Shown here: positions 33,195 through 33,251 of the stretch, in pieces
Layout: each line of letters opens with the position of its first letter
Numbering within the stretch: the stretch's first letter is position 1
Assembly (NCBI GenBank): GCA_903928325.1
Contig: CAIYQF010000289.1
Location: 1 to 33,251, forward strand
Length of the DNA: 33,251 bases
Source of the DNA: an uncultured beta proteobacterium
GTDB taxonomy: Bacteria > Pseudomonadota > Gammaproteobacteria > Burkholderiales > Burkholderiaceae_C
Direction of reading: 5' to 3'
Made by a program: the position numbers and the translations under genes
Notes under the pieces: generated by a model
What the model was told of the DNA's origin: nothing
The model's database searches: none
Seen by the model: only the letters and a program-made list of their open reading frames with translations

Positions 33195-33251
33195 CGTCAG
33201 CTCCTTGGATTGTTAAGTTATGGCCTTACACGCAAAGTCCGTGCCCGAAAA

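Noticed and set aside
33195..33251. Possible end of flgF at the right edge
   Set aside because: All three minus-strand frames stop within a few codons and none gives a recognisable FlgF C-terminus, so only the flgG ribosome site is supported.

Overview
The window looks like a chromosomal segment of a motile betaproteobacterium, most likely of the Burkholderiales (Comamonadaceae/Rhodoferax-like). This rests on the flagellar gene order flgG-H-I-J-K-L-fliD-flaG-fliC, the flagellin N-terminus, the sigma-28 promoters, and a GC-rich Ala/Thr-rich flagellar half. No tRNA, rRNA, CRISPR array, transposase or integrase was seen.

Layout. (1) 1-4201, plus strand: the 3' part of a very long secreted repeat protein (about 60 copies of an 8-9 residue unit, then a calcium-binding C-terminal region). 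It is followed directly by a TPR/SPINDLY-type O-GlcNAc-transferase-like protein (GT41). (2) 4198-20560, minus strand: an uninterrupted series of 18 tightly packed genes for an unusual activated sugar and its transfer. It holds a methyltransferase, two glycosyltransferases, a GmhA-like isomerase, two extended SDR epimerases, a HAD-kinase fusion, a split transketolase, a 2OG-Fe(II) oxygenase, a small 'sporadic carbohydrate cluster' protein, a radical SAM enzyme, three further methyltransferases, an RmlD-like SDR, a cytidylyltransferase-PfkB fusion and a sugar-phosphate nucleotidyltransferase. (3) 20920-22692, plus strand: a CgeB-like glycosyltransferase and an FkbM methyltransferase. (4) 22926-33251, minus strand: the late flagellar genes from flagellin (fliC) back to the distal rod protein flgG.

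How the parts may work together (inference). The sugar island sits beside flagellin, whose short central region is extremely Ser/Thr-rich, so the island plausibly builds a flagellin glycan. An LPS or capsule destination is the main alternative. The isomerase, kinase and nucleotidylyltransferase set resembles an NDP-heptose pathway. The split transketolase, oxygenase, radical SAM enzyme, HAD-kinase and cluster-specific small protein form a distinct module that may make a non-standard ketose-derived or long-chain sugar. The GT41 enzyme next to the repeat protein looks like a separate adhesin/transferase pair. The most AT-rich stretches (around 7.5-9 kb, 17.9-20 kb and 21.8-22 kb) lie inside the island and contrast with the GC-rich flagellar genes, which suggests horizontal acquisition.
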